Counted from the first letter of the stretch, positions 16,450-22,724 are shown. The stretch: 22,804 nt of DNA from an uncultured Marmoricola sp. (GCF_943913695.1 NZ_CALTZE010000056.1:1-22804); one strand, 5' to 3'. The notes: generated by a model from the letters alone, not told the origin. Translations and numbers: made by a program.

Positions 16450-16454
16450 GCCCC

Positions 16455-16482
16455 AACCTACCAGTGACGCGGTCGCTCTCAG
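16455..16482 (-). promoter_or_regulatory. Possible garA promoter
   Basis: The - strand has CTGAGA (16482-16477), a 16-nt spacer and TAGGTT (16460-16455). The start would fall at the outer edge of the 16419-16449 palindrome, so a protein bound there could block or guide initiation. Confidence 0.35.
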
Positions 16483-16865
16483 GTCTCCAGACCGGCCTGG
16501 TAGGCCTCGGCGTCGAGCAGCTCCGCAGCGCCCGCGCCGTCGGGCCGGATCTCGAAGAGCCAGCCCTCGCCGTAGGGGTCGGTGTTGACCAGCTCGGGGG
16601 TGGCGTCGAGGGCCTCGTTGCGGGCCACCACCTCGCCACCCAGCGGGGCGTAGACCTCGCTGACCGACTTGGTCGACTCCAGCTCGCCGATGACCGCGCC
16701 GGCGCTGACGCTCTCGCCGACCTCGGGCAGCTGCACGAAGACGATGTCGCCGAGCGCGTCCTGGGCGAAGGAGGTGATGCCGACACGCACCGAGCCCTCG
16801 ACGTCACCGGGCTCGAGGACCCACTCGTGCTCGGAGGTGTACTTCAGGTGTGAGGGAAAGGACAA
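16479..16865 (-). CDS. gcvH: Glycine cleavage system H protein
   Basis: 128-residue lipoyl carrier that shuttles the aminomethyl intermediate between the P, T and L proteins. The lipoylated Lys is Lys66 in GELESTKSVSEVYAP, matching Lys64 in E. coli. The N-terminus KYTSEHEWV and the end block NTDPYGEGWLFEI are standard. The start is a TTG at 16865: no ATG or GTG fits, the next residues SFPSHLKYTSEHEW match the family, and GAGGAG (complement of 16871-16876) lies 5 nt upstream. A -10 element and a hairpin precede it. gcvP is about 3.3 kb downstream in a different transcript. Confidence 0.96.
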   Translation of the reverse strand: MSFPSHLKYTSEHEWVLEPGDVEGSVRVGITSFAQDALGDIVFVQLPEVGESVSAGAVIGELESTKSVSEVYAPLGGEVVARNEALDATPELVNTDPYGEGWLFEIRPDGAGAAELLDAEAYQAGLET

Positions 16866-16903
16866 CGCTGCTCCTCGGTGCTGGATGCCGGGCGGCGGTG
16901 AGC

Positions 16904-16938
16904 TCTCGAGGCGGCGCCGGGGACGAGGCCCCTCGAGA
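16904..16938 (-). repeat. Inverted repeat in the gcvH 5' region
   Basis: Arms TCTCGAGG and CCTCGAGA (8 bp, perfect) are separated by 19 bp, between the DUF881 stop and the gcvH ribosome binding site. It could be a 5' UTR hairpin or terminate the upstream operon. The CTCGAGAC edge is shared with the repeats at the right end of the window, so it may be a remnant of that family. Confidence 0.45.
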
Positions 16939-16948
16939 CGGCTCGGCC

Positions 16949-16954
16949 ACCCTA
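16949..16954 (-). promoter_or_regulatory. -10 element TAGGGT of gcvH, overlapping the DUF881 stop
   Basis: TAGGGT on the - strand includes the TAG stop of the preceding gene. The predicted start near 16942 gives a 5' UTR of about 77 nt that contains the 16904-16938 hairpin. No good -35 was seen. Confidence 0.35.
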
Positions 16955-17719
16955 CTGCCCGGGGACCGGCCGGGCGTAGCGGGGAGCCGCGGGGCTGCGC
17001 GTCACCGCCACCTCGACCCGGTCGCGGCGCTGGACCTCCACGGTCGCGCCGCTCTTCTCGACGTCGTCGACGAAGCCCTCCTGGATGTCGAGCCCGCCGG
17101 CGAGGGTGTCGGGGTCGCCGATGGCGACGAGCACGTAGGGCGAGCGCAGCGCGACCCCGTCGACCCGGATGCCGTCGGGGTCGGTCTCGAAGGCGGTCTG
17201 CGCGACCACACGCACCCGGTCGTTGAACTGCATCGCCTCGGCGCCGGCGTTGCGGAGCTCCTCCACGCCGTCGAGCAGGTCGTTGAGGTTGAGCTCGCCG
17301 AGGGGGTCCTCGACGGTGACCTCGATGCCGGGGCCGGTGGCGGGCAGGGTGCCGGAGAGCACGCCGAGGGTGTCGAGCTCGCGCTCGGCCTGCTCGATCG
17401 CGGCCGCGCGCGCCTCGGTGGAGCTGTTGAGCCGGTCGCGGGTCTCCTGCAGCTCGGCGGCCTCGCGCTCGGCGCGGGCGGCCGCGACCTGGAGCCCGTC
17501 GAGGGCCTGCACGAGCTCGGCCTCCCGCAGCCCGGAGTAGTCGTCGTCGGCCCCGGCCAGGCGCACCTGGGTGACGGCGGCGAACCCGAGCACCCCGACG
17601 AGGACCGCGACGACGACCTGCCCGCGTGAGCCGCGGAAGAGCGCGGCGCGCAGTCGCTCGCGACCGGTCGGGCCCTCCGGCTGCGGCGCGGGCGCGGGGT
17701 CCGGGGTCGGCTCAGGCAT
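16952..17719 (-). CDS. DUF881 membrane-anchored protein (second copy)
   Basis: 255 residues. A Pro-rich cytoplasmic tail is followed by one transmembrane segment (about 33-51), then a coiled coil (about 60-115) outside the membrane and the DUF881 core with GTLPATGPGIEVTVEDP, LLDGVEELRNAGAEAM and GVALRSPYVLVAIGDP. DUF881 proteins are conserved in Gram-positive bacteria next to a small basic protein and pgsA; in M. tuberculosis the counterpart is Rv1825. Molecular function is not known; cell-envelope or division roles have been proposed. The ATG lies 8 bp inside the end of the small basic protein gene, so the two are coupled. The last codons form a -10 for gcvH. Confidence 0.88.
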   Translation of the reverse strand: MPEPTPDPAPAPQPEGPTGRERLRAALFRGSRGQVVVAVLVGVLGFAAVTQVRLAGADDDYSGLREAELVQALDGLQVAAARAEREAAELQETRDRLNSSTEARAAAIEQAERELDTLGVLSGTLPATGPGIEVTVEDPLGELNLNDLLDGVEELRNAGAEAMQFNDRVRVVAQTAFETDPDGIRVDGVALRSPYVLVAIGDPDTLAGGLDIQEGFVDDVEKSGATVEVQRRDRVEVAVTRSPAAPRYARPVPGQ

Positions 17720-18044
17720 GGAACAGGTGGCGGCGGATCGCCGCGGCGTTGGAGAAGATCCGGATGCCGAGCACGACGACGACGCCGGTGACCAGCTGCG
17801 CCCCCACCCCGAGCTTGTCGCCGAGGAAGACGATCAACGCCGCGATCAGCACGTTGCTGATGAAGGAGATCACGAAGACCTTGTCGTCGAAGATGCCGTC
17901 GAGGAAGGCGCGGAAGGCACCGAAGACGGCGTCGAGCGCCGCCACGACGGCGATCGGCAGGTAGGGCTGCACCGCGAGCGGCACGTCGGGGGTCAGCCAC
18001 AGGCCGAGCAGCACCCCCACGACGAGCCCGAGCACAGCGATCAC
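17712..18044 (-). CDS. sbp: Small basic protein (DUF1290, Sbp family)
   Basis: 110-residue integral membrane protein of the DUF1290/Sbp family, homologous to M. tuberculosis Rv1824. Three hydrophobic segments are visible (VIAVLGLVVGVLLGLWL, YLPIAVVAALDAVFGAF and FISNVLIAALIVFLG / LVTGVVVVLGIRIF). The motif FDDKVFVISFISN and the C-terminal FSNAAAIRRHLF are characteristic. The start is GTG at 18044: it overlaps the preceding DUF881 stop by 4 bp (GTGA) and has AAGGAG 7 nt upstream. Function is unknown. Its fixed position between two DUF881 genes suggests a membrane complex. Confidence 0.9.
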   Translation of the reverse strand: MIAVLGLVVGVLLGLWLTPDVPLAVQPYLPIAVVAALDAVFGAFRAFLDGIFDDKVFVISFISNVLIAALIVFLGDKLGVGAQLVTGVVVVLGIRIFSNAAAIRRHLFHA

Positions 18045-18901
18045 GGGGTCACTCCTTGCTCGTCCTGGTCGGGCTGGTTGGCGTGGCGCAGCGTGACCGG
18101 AGCCGCCGGCAACCGCACCTGGTCGGTGGGCGTGATGCTGAGCTGGAGGCCCACCTGCTGCTGCAGGTCCAACCATGCCCGACCGCTGGCGCTCTCGGCG
18201 AAGCGGGCGGGCAGCGTGTCGGGGTCGCCGATCACCTCCAGACGGTACGGCGGCTCCAGCGACCGGGCGTTGACGGTGATGGACCTGCCCGCCAGCCGGA
18301 TCGTCGAGAGCGTCGTCAGCCGCTGGTCGTTGATCGCGATCGCCTCGGCGCCGGCGGCCCACCAGCCGTTGACCAGGCGCTGCAGGTCGCTGTCGAGCAC
18401 GGTGGTGCGCACCTCGGTGCTGCCGGGCGCGTCGTCGGCCACGACCACGACTCCCGGTCCCTGCGCGGCCAGGGTGCCCGTGAGCAGGCCCTGCCGCTCC
18501 ACCCGCTCGCGCAGGCCCGAGACGCTCTCGTCGGAGGCCAGCTGGCGCTGCTGGAGCCGGGCGGTCTCCCGCTCCAGCGCCCGGACCTGCGCCTGCTCGG
18601 AGGCCACCCGCTCGCGCAGCGACTGCACCTGGGCGGCGAGGTCGGCGCGGCGGGAGGCGTCGGACGCCGCGCTCTGCGAGGTCTGTGCGGCGGCCACCAC
18701 CACGAGCAGCGCGAAGCAGGCCAGGGCCAGGCCACCGCGCCATCCCAGACCACGACGCCCGGCGCGGTGGGACTGCTGGGCACGACGCCGGCTGGCGTAG
18801 GCGTAGTCCTCGTCGAGCGCGTGCGCCGTCAGGTAGTCGAGCAGCCCGGTGGTGACCTGCGGCGGGAGCCGGTCGGGAGGTGACGGTGGCGCGGTAGACA
18901 T
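18041..18901 (-). CDS. DUF881 membrane-anchored protein (first copy)
   Basis: 286 residues; counterpart of M. tuberculosis Rv1823. A cytoplasmic N-terminus of about 53 residues, one transmembrane segment (about 54-73), an Arg/Glu/Gln-rich coiled coil (about 80-125) and the DUF881 core (GLLTGTLAAQGPGVVVVADD, AINDQRLTT, PPYRLEVIGDPDTLP) are visible. It resembles the second DUF881 protein in layout but differs in sequence, so the pair is an old duplication; both have ...IGDPDTL near the C-terminus. The start is one base after the pgsA stop, and it overlaps the small basic protein gene by 4 bp, so this is a tight operon. Confidence 0.88.
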   Translation of the reverse strand: MSTAPPSPPDRLPPQVTTGLLDYLTAHALDEDYAYASRRRAQQSHRAGRRGLGWRGGLALACFALLVVVAAAQTSQSAASDASRRADLAAQVQSLRERVASEQAQVRALERETARLQQRQLASDESVSGLRERVERQGLLTGTLAAQGPGVVVVADDAPGSTEVRTTVLDSDLQRLVNGWWAAGAEAIAINDQRLTTLSTIRLAGRSITVNARSLEPPYRLEVIGDPDTLPARFAESASGRAWLDLQQQVGLQLSITPTDQVRLPAAPVTLRHANQPDQDEQGVTP

Positions 18902-18902
18902 C

Positions 18903-19535
18903 TCAGTCGTCCGGAGCGTCGGCCAGCCGCGGGGCGTGGCGGGTGCGGTCGGCGAGCAGGGTGCGGACCTGCCAGGCGTAGAGCAGGCCGGCCCACCAGT
19001 AGAGCCCGATGCCCCAGATCGCGAAGGCCCAGCCGAAGACCAGGGCGAGCGTGGCCACGGTGCCCTCGCCGTCGCCGAGGAAGAGCAGCGGGAAGGCGTA
19101 GAGCAGCGCCGCCGTCGCCGCCTTGCCCAGGTAGTGCACCGGCAGCGCGGAGTAGCCGCGGGTGCGCAGGAAAGGCACCAGGCACCACAGGAAGGCGTCG
19201 CGGGCGGGGAGGATCACCGCCACCCACCACGGGATGATGTCGCGCCACAGCAGCCCGACCACCGCGGCCAGGATGTAGAGCCGGTCGGCGACGGGGTCGA
19301 GGATCTGGCCGAGCGCGGACATCTGGTCCAGGCGCCGGGCGAGGTAGCCGTCGAGCCAGTCGGTGAAGCCCGAGACCATCAGCACCACGAGGGCGAGCAC
19401 GTCGGCCTCGGGGACGATCACCAGCCACAGGAAGAGCGGGACGCCGGCCAGGCGCCCCATGCTGATCAGGTTGGGGATCGTCCAGACCGCGTCGGAGCGC
19501 GCCTGCTGGCGCTGCTCCATCGGCTGCCCGCCCAC
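18903..19535 (-). CDS. pgsA: CDP-alcohol phosphatidyltransferase (PgsA/cardiolipin synthase-like)
   Basis: 210-residue membrane enzyme that transfers a phosphatidyl group from CDP-diacylglycerol to an alcohol in phospholipid synthesis. The full catalytic motif is present: Asp59, Asp62-Gly63, Ala66-Arg67, Gly76, Asp80 and Asp84 (D-x2-DG-x2-AR-x8-G-x3-D-x3-D). The counterpart in this gene order is Rv1822 (pgsA2), whose product (phosphatidylglycerol phosphate or cardiolipin) is not settled. The start is GTG at 19535 with AGGGGAGGA 6-7 nt upstream; ATG at 19520 is the alternative. It opens the operon with the DUF881-Sbp-DUF881 genes. Confidence 0.92.
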   Translation of the reverse strand: MGGQPMEQRQQARSDAVWTIPNLISMGRLAGVPLFLWLVIVPEADVLALVVLMVSGFTDWLDGYLARRLDQMSALGQILDPVADRLYILAAVVGLLWRDIIPWWVAVILPARDAFLWCLVPFLRTRGYSALPVHYLGKAATAALLYAFPLLFLGDGEGTVATLALVFGWAFAIWGIGLYWWAGLLYAWQVRTLLADRTRHAPRLADAPDD

Positions 19536-19566
19536 TGCTGTCCTCCCCTGGCCGCTCCCGGTGGGA

Positions 19567-19588
19567 ACCCTACCGACGCGGGACCCTA
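19567..19588 (-). promoter_or_regulatory. Tandem -10 elements (TAGGGT twice) of the pgsA operon
   Basis: TAGGGT occurs at 19588-19583 and again at 19572-19567 on the - strand, 16 bp apart. Starts would fall near 19576 and 19560, giving a short 5' UTR that holds the strong ribosome binding site. Confidence 0.4.
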
Positions 19589-19601
19589 CCCAGGGTCGTG
19601 G

Positions 19602-19754
19602 TCAGGTCAGGCAGCAGCCGCAGCGGGGGCAGTGCTCGCGGCTGACGCCTCCGAGGTCCTGCCCGCACCCGCACGTCGCGCCCGGTCGGCGTGAGTCGTC
19701 CAGCAGCGCGGTGCCGCCGCCGGCACCGTAGAGCGCTGCGTCGGTGGTGATCAT
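19602..19754 (-). CDS. Small Cys-rich protein, possible zinc ribbon
   Basis: 50-residue protein that I do not recognise. Cysteines at 28, 30, 42, 45, 47 and 48 give the pattern C-x-C-x11-C-x2-C-x-CC, ending HCPRCGCCLT. The CxC/CPxCG spacing suits a treble-clef or rubredoxin-like metal site; a modified-peptide precursor is an alternative, but no maturation enzyme is nearby. The N-terminal half is Gly/Ala-rich. I chose the ATG at 19754; the frame is open back to 19853, but that extension has no ribosome binding site. A 12-codon ORF with its own GGGAG site overlaps this start (ATGA). The gene lies in a noticeably more AT-rich stretch upstream of pgsA. Confidence 0.55.
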   Translation of the reverse strand: MITTDAALYGAGGGTALLDDSRRPGATCGCGQDLGGVSREHCPRCGCCLT

Positions 19755-19789
19755 GTCCGTCTCGTCCCCTCGTAGGTCCTTTCGTCCAT
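19751..19789 (-). CDS. Possible 12-codon leader ORF coupled to the small Cys-rich gene
   Basis: ATG at 19789 follows GGGAG with 4 nt spacing. The frame encodes MDERTYEGTRRT and stops at TGA 19753-19751, overlapping the next ATG (ATGA). This would let ribosomes re-initiate on the Cys-rich gene, whose own upstream region lacks a well-placed ribosome binding site. It could also be chance. Confidence 0.3.
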   Translation of the reverse strand: MDERTYEGTRRT

Positions 19790-19845
19790 GAGACTCCCGA
19801 TTCGAGGAGCTCGCAGCCACAACACGCGGAGGTAGTCCGAAAGGA
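19777..19845. repeat. Inverted repeat TCCTTTCG / CGAAAGGA
   Basis: Perfect 8-bp arms at 19777-19784 and 19838-19845, 53 bp apart, bracket the proposed leader start of the Cys-rich gene. This could be a long-range RNA stem or a pair of protein sites. No known operator was recognised. Confidence 0.3.
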
Positions 19846-19941
19846 TCATTCATTTTGACCCGTGCGGGTCCGCATCGTCATCGGGACACGCGCAACCGGG
19901 CCGGAGTGGGCTACTCCACCGGGGGGACTGCAGGCCTCAAC

Positions 19942-20802
19942 TCAGCCGCCGTGCGAGCGCCACGTCGCCGCGAGGTCCTCCGCGCCGTGGCCGGCGTCGA
20001 CCGCGCGCTGCAGGTGGCGGCGTACGCCGTCGAGCGCCGCCAGGTCGACGCCCGCCTCGAGGGCGGCCGCCAGCACCAGGTCGGCGTCCTTGAGGGCGGC
20101 CTCCAGGGCGAAGGAGGGCTCGTCGGTCTCGCCGGCCAGCATCGCCGCGCCCTTGCTCTGGACGTAGGCCGCGTCGACGGCGCTGCCGCGGACCGCTTCG
20201 AGGAAGAGCGCGGGATCCAGGCCCAGCGCGTGGGCGAGCAGCAGCGAATCGGCGGTGCCCTCGACCACGGTGAGCAGCCAGGCGTTGACGACGAGCTTAA
20301 GGCGGCTGCCGGCTCCCGGCTCCTCACCCACCCACAGCGTGCGCGAGCCGACGGCGTCGAGGACAGGCTGCACCCGGGGCCGCAGTGCCGGTGCGCCTGC
20401 GGCGAGCACCACCAGCTCGCCGAGCGCGGCGGGCTGCCGCGTGCCGAGCACGGGTGCGTCGACCAGCGCCACACCGAGCTGAGCGGCGCAGTCGGAGATC
20501 CAGTCGGAGCCCTCGGCCCCGACGGTGCTGTGCTGCACCCACACCGCGTCGTCGCGGAAGCTGCCGGCGCCCTGCTCGATCGTCGCCAACGTGCTGTCGG
20601 CGTCGTAGAGCATCGTCAGCACGATCTCGGCGCCGGCGACGGCCTCGTCGACCGAACCCGCGACGCGGGCCACGTCGGCCAGGCTGTCGGCCCGCTCCCG
20701 CGTCCGGTTCCACACCGTCAGCGGGAAGCCCTCGGCAGCGATCCGGCGACCCATGCCCAGGCCCATGGTGCCGGTGCCGAGCAGCGCGACCGTCGCAGGC
20801 AC
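19942..20802 (-). CDS. NAD(P)-dependent oxidoreductase, beta-hydroxyacid dehydrogenase family
   Basis: 286-residue soluble dehydrogenase of the 3-hydroxyisobutyrate/6-phosphogluconate dehydrogenase superfamily. The Rossmann motif is GTGTMG at 9-14, and NRTRER follows beta-2. The catalytic Lys169 and Asn173 stand in GAGSRLKLVVNAW. The substrate signature reads DAPVLGTRQPAALGEL (115-130), with LGT in place of the usual SGG, so the substrate may not be a classic one. The GTG start at 20802 has GGGAGG 4-5 nt upstream and gives VPATVALLGTG; the in-frame extension to 20859 adds 19 unconserved residues. It lies 64 bp downstream of fgd, probably in one transcript. The substrate is not predictable. 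Confidence 0.9.
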   Translation of the reverse strand: MPATVALLGTGTMGLGMGRRIAAEGFPLTVWNRTRERADSLADVARVAGSVDEAVAGAEIVLTMLYDADSTLATIEQGAGSFRDDAVWVQHSTVGAEGSDWISDCAAQLGVALVDAPVLGTRQPAALGELVVLAAGAPALRPRVQPVLDAVGSRTLWVGEEPGAGSRLKLVVNAWLLTVVEGTADSLLLAHALGLDPALFLEAVRGSAVDAAYVQSKGAAMLAGETDEPSFALEAALKDADLVLAAALEAGVDLAALDGVRRHLQRAVDAGHGAEDLAATWRSHGG

Positions 20803-20866
20803 ACAACCTCCCGAAAGGTGACGTCCTGCAGGCTCGTACCCCGAGGTGCGGCCGCCCAACCGGGTC

Positions 20867-21865
20867 TCAGGCCAGTGCGCGCAGGCCGGGGAGCACGTCG
20901 TCGCCGAGCTGGTCGAGGAACCTGCGCTGGTCGTGGCCGGGGGCGTGCAGCACCAGGTGGTCGAAGCCCGCCTCGACGTAGGGGCGTACGGCGTCGAGCA
21001 CCTGCTCGGGCTCGCTGGCCACGATCCACCGCTTCGCGACCTGCTCGATCGGGAGCGCGTCGGCCGCCTCGGCCATCTCCTGCGGATCGTCGATGCCGTG
21101 CTTCTGCTCGGGGGTCAGCGACAACGGCGCCCAGAAGCGGCAGTTCTCCTGGGCCCGCTCGGGGTCGCGGTCGTAGGAGACCTTGATCTCGATGGTCTTG
21201 TCGATCTCCCCCACCTCGCGCCCCCCGGCCTCGGCTCCCTCGGCCAGGGCGGGCAGCAGCTTGTCGGTGTAGAGCTCCATGCCCTTCCCGCTGGTGCAGA
21301 TGAAGCCGTCGCCGGCCCGGCCGGCGTACTTGGCCACGACCGGGCCCCCGGCCGCGACATAGATCGGCACCCCGCCCTCGGGCTTGTCGTAGATCGTCGC
21401 CTCGTCGGTGAGGTAGTAGTCGCCCTCGAAGCTGACCCGCTCGCCGGTCCACAGGGCGCGCATCAGCCGCACCGACTCGCGCAGCCGGGCGAAGCGCTCC
21501 TTGAACTCCGGCCACTCCAGCCGCGAGACGGCCACCTCGTTGAGCGCCTCGCCGCTGCCGACACCGAGCACGATCCGGTCGGGGTAGAGCGAGCCGAGGG
21601 TGCCGAGCGCCTGCGCGAGCACGGCCGGGTTGTAGCGGAAGGTCGGGGTCAGCACGGAGGTGCCGAGCACGACGCGCTCGGTGCGCTCCCCCATCGCCGC
21701 CAGCAGCGAGAGGGCGTACGGCGCGTGCCCGCCCTCGTGGCGCCACGGCTGGAAGTGGTCGGAGACGAAGACGCTGTCGAGACCGGTCTGCTCGGCGGCG
21801 ACCGCCAGGTCGACGAGCTCACGGGGGGCGAACTGCTCGGCCGAGGCCTTGTATCCGATGCGCAC
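20867..21865 (-). CDS. fgd: F420-dependent glucose-6-phosphate dehydrogenase
   Basis: 332-residue luciferase-like (LLM) enzyme that oxidises glucose-6-phosphate to 6-phosphogluconolactone and reduces cofactor F420, the main source of F420H2 in actinobacteria. It follows mycobacterial Fgd1 closely from end to end: GYKASAEQFAPREL, SDHFQPWRHEGGHAP, TPTFRYNPAV, GRAGDGFICTSGKG and HAPGHDQRRFL. Active-site counterparts are present: His37 (His40 in Fgd1), Trp41 (Trp44) and Glu106 (Glu109), with the phosphate-binding Lys in TSGKG, EQKH and AKRWIV. The GTG at 21865 fits the Fgd N-terminus and lies 6 nt after CAGGGT; the longer frame to 21913 adds a Pro-rich stretch. It implies the host makes F420. Confidence 0.97.
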   Translation of the reverse strand: MRIGYKASAEQFAPRELVDLAVAAEQTGLDSVFVSDHFQPWRHEGGHAPYALSLLAAMGERTERVVLGTSVLTPTFRYNPAVLAQALGTLGSLYPDRIVLGVGSGEALNEVAVSRLEWPEFKERFARLRESVRLMRALWTGERVSFEGDYYLTDEATIYDKPEGGVPIYVAAGGPVVAKYAGRAGDGFICTSGKGMELYTDKLLPALAEGAEAGGREVGEIDKTIEIKVSYDRDPERAQENCRFWAPLSLTPEQKHGIDDPQEMAEAADALPIEQVAKRWIVASEPEQVLDAVRPYVEAGFDHLVLHAPGHDQRRFLDQLGDDVLPGLRALA

Positions 21866-21871
21866 GGCCCC

Positions 21872-21877
21872 ACCCTG
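21872..21877 (-). promoter_or_regulatory. -10 element CAGGGT, leaderless promoter of fgd
   Basis: CAGGGT on the - strand ends 6 nt before the GTG at 21865. There is no ribosome binding site. It is back to back with the DUF1330 promoter. Confidence 0.45.
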
Positions 21878-21898
21878 ACAGGTCGGCGGCGTGCGCGG

Positions 21899-21904
21899 CA
21901 GGAT
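21899..21904 (+). promoter_or_regulatory. -10 element CAGGAT in front of the DUF1330 gene
   Basis: CAGGAT ends 7 nt before the ATG at 21912, leaving no room for a leader. The divergent region with fgd is 46 bp. Confidence 0.4.
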
Positions 21905-21911
21905 GGCGGCC

Positions 21912-22202
21912 ATGACGGCCTACTGGATCAGCTGCTACCGAGAGATCACCGACGAGGCCAAGCTGGCGGCGTACGCCGAGTTGGCGGGACCGGCCCTGCG
22001 CGCCGCGGGGGGCACCTTCCTGGCCCGCGGCATGCCCGCGCGCACCTACGAGGCCGGCGTCGAGCAGCGCACCGTGCTGCTGCAGTTCGACTCCGTCGAG
22101 GCCGCGATCGCCGCCCACGACGGCGCTGCCTACCAGGAGGCCCTCGCCGCCCTGGACGGCGGCGCGGTGCGCGACATGCGGATCGTCCCCGCGGCGGAGT
22201 AA
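21912..22202 (+). CDS. DUF1330 domain protein
   Basis: 96-residue protein of the DUF1330 family (dimeric alpha/beta barrel, ferredoxin-like fold); biochemical function unknown. The family pattern is visible: AYWISCYREITD at the start, YAELAGPALRAAGGTFLARG in the middle, RTVLLQFDSVEAAIAAHDGAAYQEAL and the end DMRIVPAAE. The ATG at 21912 was chosen over GTG at 21891 because it starts at the conserved beta-1 strand and follows a -10 element. It is divergent from fgd; joint control is possible. The repeat field begins 9 bp after its stop codon. Confidence 0.88.
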   Translation: MTAYWISCYREITDEAKLAAYAELAGPALRAAGGTFLARGMPARTYEAGVEQRTVLLQFDSVEAAIAAHDGAAYQEALAALDGGAVRDMRIVPAAE

Positions 22203-22210
22203 CAGCGCCC

Positions 22211-22333
22211 GTCGGTCGAGGACATCGCAACCGGGCGGTCGTTGGTCGAGGACATCGCGCACCCGGCCGTCGTTGGTCGAGGACATCGCGCACCCGGCCG
22301 CCGTTGGTCGAGGACATGGCACATCCGGCCGTC
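22211..22333. repeat. Four tandem copies of a 30-31 bp unit
   Basis: Units at 22211-22240 (30 bp), 22241-22271, 22272-22302 and 22303-22333 (31 bp each). Each begins GTYGGTCGAGGACAT and the last three end CCGGCCGYC. Units 2 and 3 differ at one base; units 1 and 4 have diverged more. The array abuts a palindromic element that starts with the same GTTGGTCGAGGA. There are no spacers and no coding logic. Confidence 0.85.
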
Positions 22334-22371
22334 GTTGGTCGAGGAGGTTGCGCAGCAACCGTCTCGAGACC
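22334..22371. repeat. Palindromic element, B type, first copy
   Basis: GTTGGTCGAGGA, then the perfect hairpin GGTTGC-gca-GCAACC, then GTCTCGAGACC. The outer parts also pair imperfectly (GTCGAG with CTCGAGAC). It directly follows the tandem array. The next 64 bases (22372-22435) carry GGCCCTTCGT, seen again at 22528-22537, and no gene. Confidence 0.8.
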
Positions 22372-22435
22372 GAGGCACTGAGAGGGCGGCCCTTCGTGAC
22401 GCCTCGTTCCTCGGCTCCTCAGGGAGCGGGGGACG

Positions 22436-22511
22436 CATTTACTCGACCAACAACCCGACCATGCGCCACCACCGTTGGTCGAGGAGGTTGCGCAGCAACC
22501 GTCTCGAGACC
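22436..22511. repeat. Composite palindrome with a shortened left arm
   Basis: The left part retains only ACTCGACCAAC plus the spacer AACCCGACCATGCGCCACC (to 22473). The right arm (22474-22511) is a complete B element identical in its core to 22334-22371. The 22512-22540 segment that follows holds a small hairpin GAGACG-gccctt-CGTCTC (22523-22540). Confidence 0.75.
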
Positions 22512-22540
22512 TCGTAACCCCGGAGACGGCCCTTCGTCTC

Positions 22541-22642
22541 AGCAGGTCTCGAGACAGGCGCTGCGCGCCTTCCTCGACCAACGACCCGACCATGCGCCAC
22601 CACCGCTGGTCGAGGAGGTTGCGCAGCAACCGTCTCGAGGCC
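22541..22642. repeat. Full composite (REPIN-like) palindrome
   Basis: The left arm 22546-22582 reads GTCTCGAGAC, hairpin AGGCGC-tgc-GCGCCT, TCCTCGACCAAC. A 22-bp spacer (22583-22604) follows. The right arm 22605-22641 reads GCTGGTCGAGGA, hairpin GGTTGC-gca-GCAACC, GTCTCGAGGC. The arms are inverted copies of each other outside the inner hairpins. Confidence 0.8.
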
Positions 22643-22656
22643 GACCCTCTTCAGAC

Positions 22657-22721
22657 CCGCCGAGTGCGCCACCAGCGTCGCCCCTGACCTCTTCCCACGA
22701 CGCTGAGGTGTCACTCGCCGG
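22657..22721. repeat. Nested imperfect hairpin between composite palindromes
   Basis: Outer arms CCGCCGAGTG (22657-22666) and CACTCGCCGG (22712-22721) match at 9 of 10 positions. Inner arms AGCGTCG (22674-22680) and CGACGCT (22698-22704) are perfect. Its sequence is unrelated to the flanking elements. Confidence 0.5.
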
Positions 22722-22724
22722 CTC

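Noticed and set aside
19857..19917. Terminator hairpins after the dehydrogenase gene (GACCCG/CGGGTC and GGAGT/ACTCC)
   Set aside because: Both stems exist but are short, and neither is followed by a T-run on the - strand; termination is possible but not supported.
21866..21913. Longer N-terminus for fgd
   Set aside because: The added 16 residues are not Fgd-like and cover the proposed divergent promoter region.
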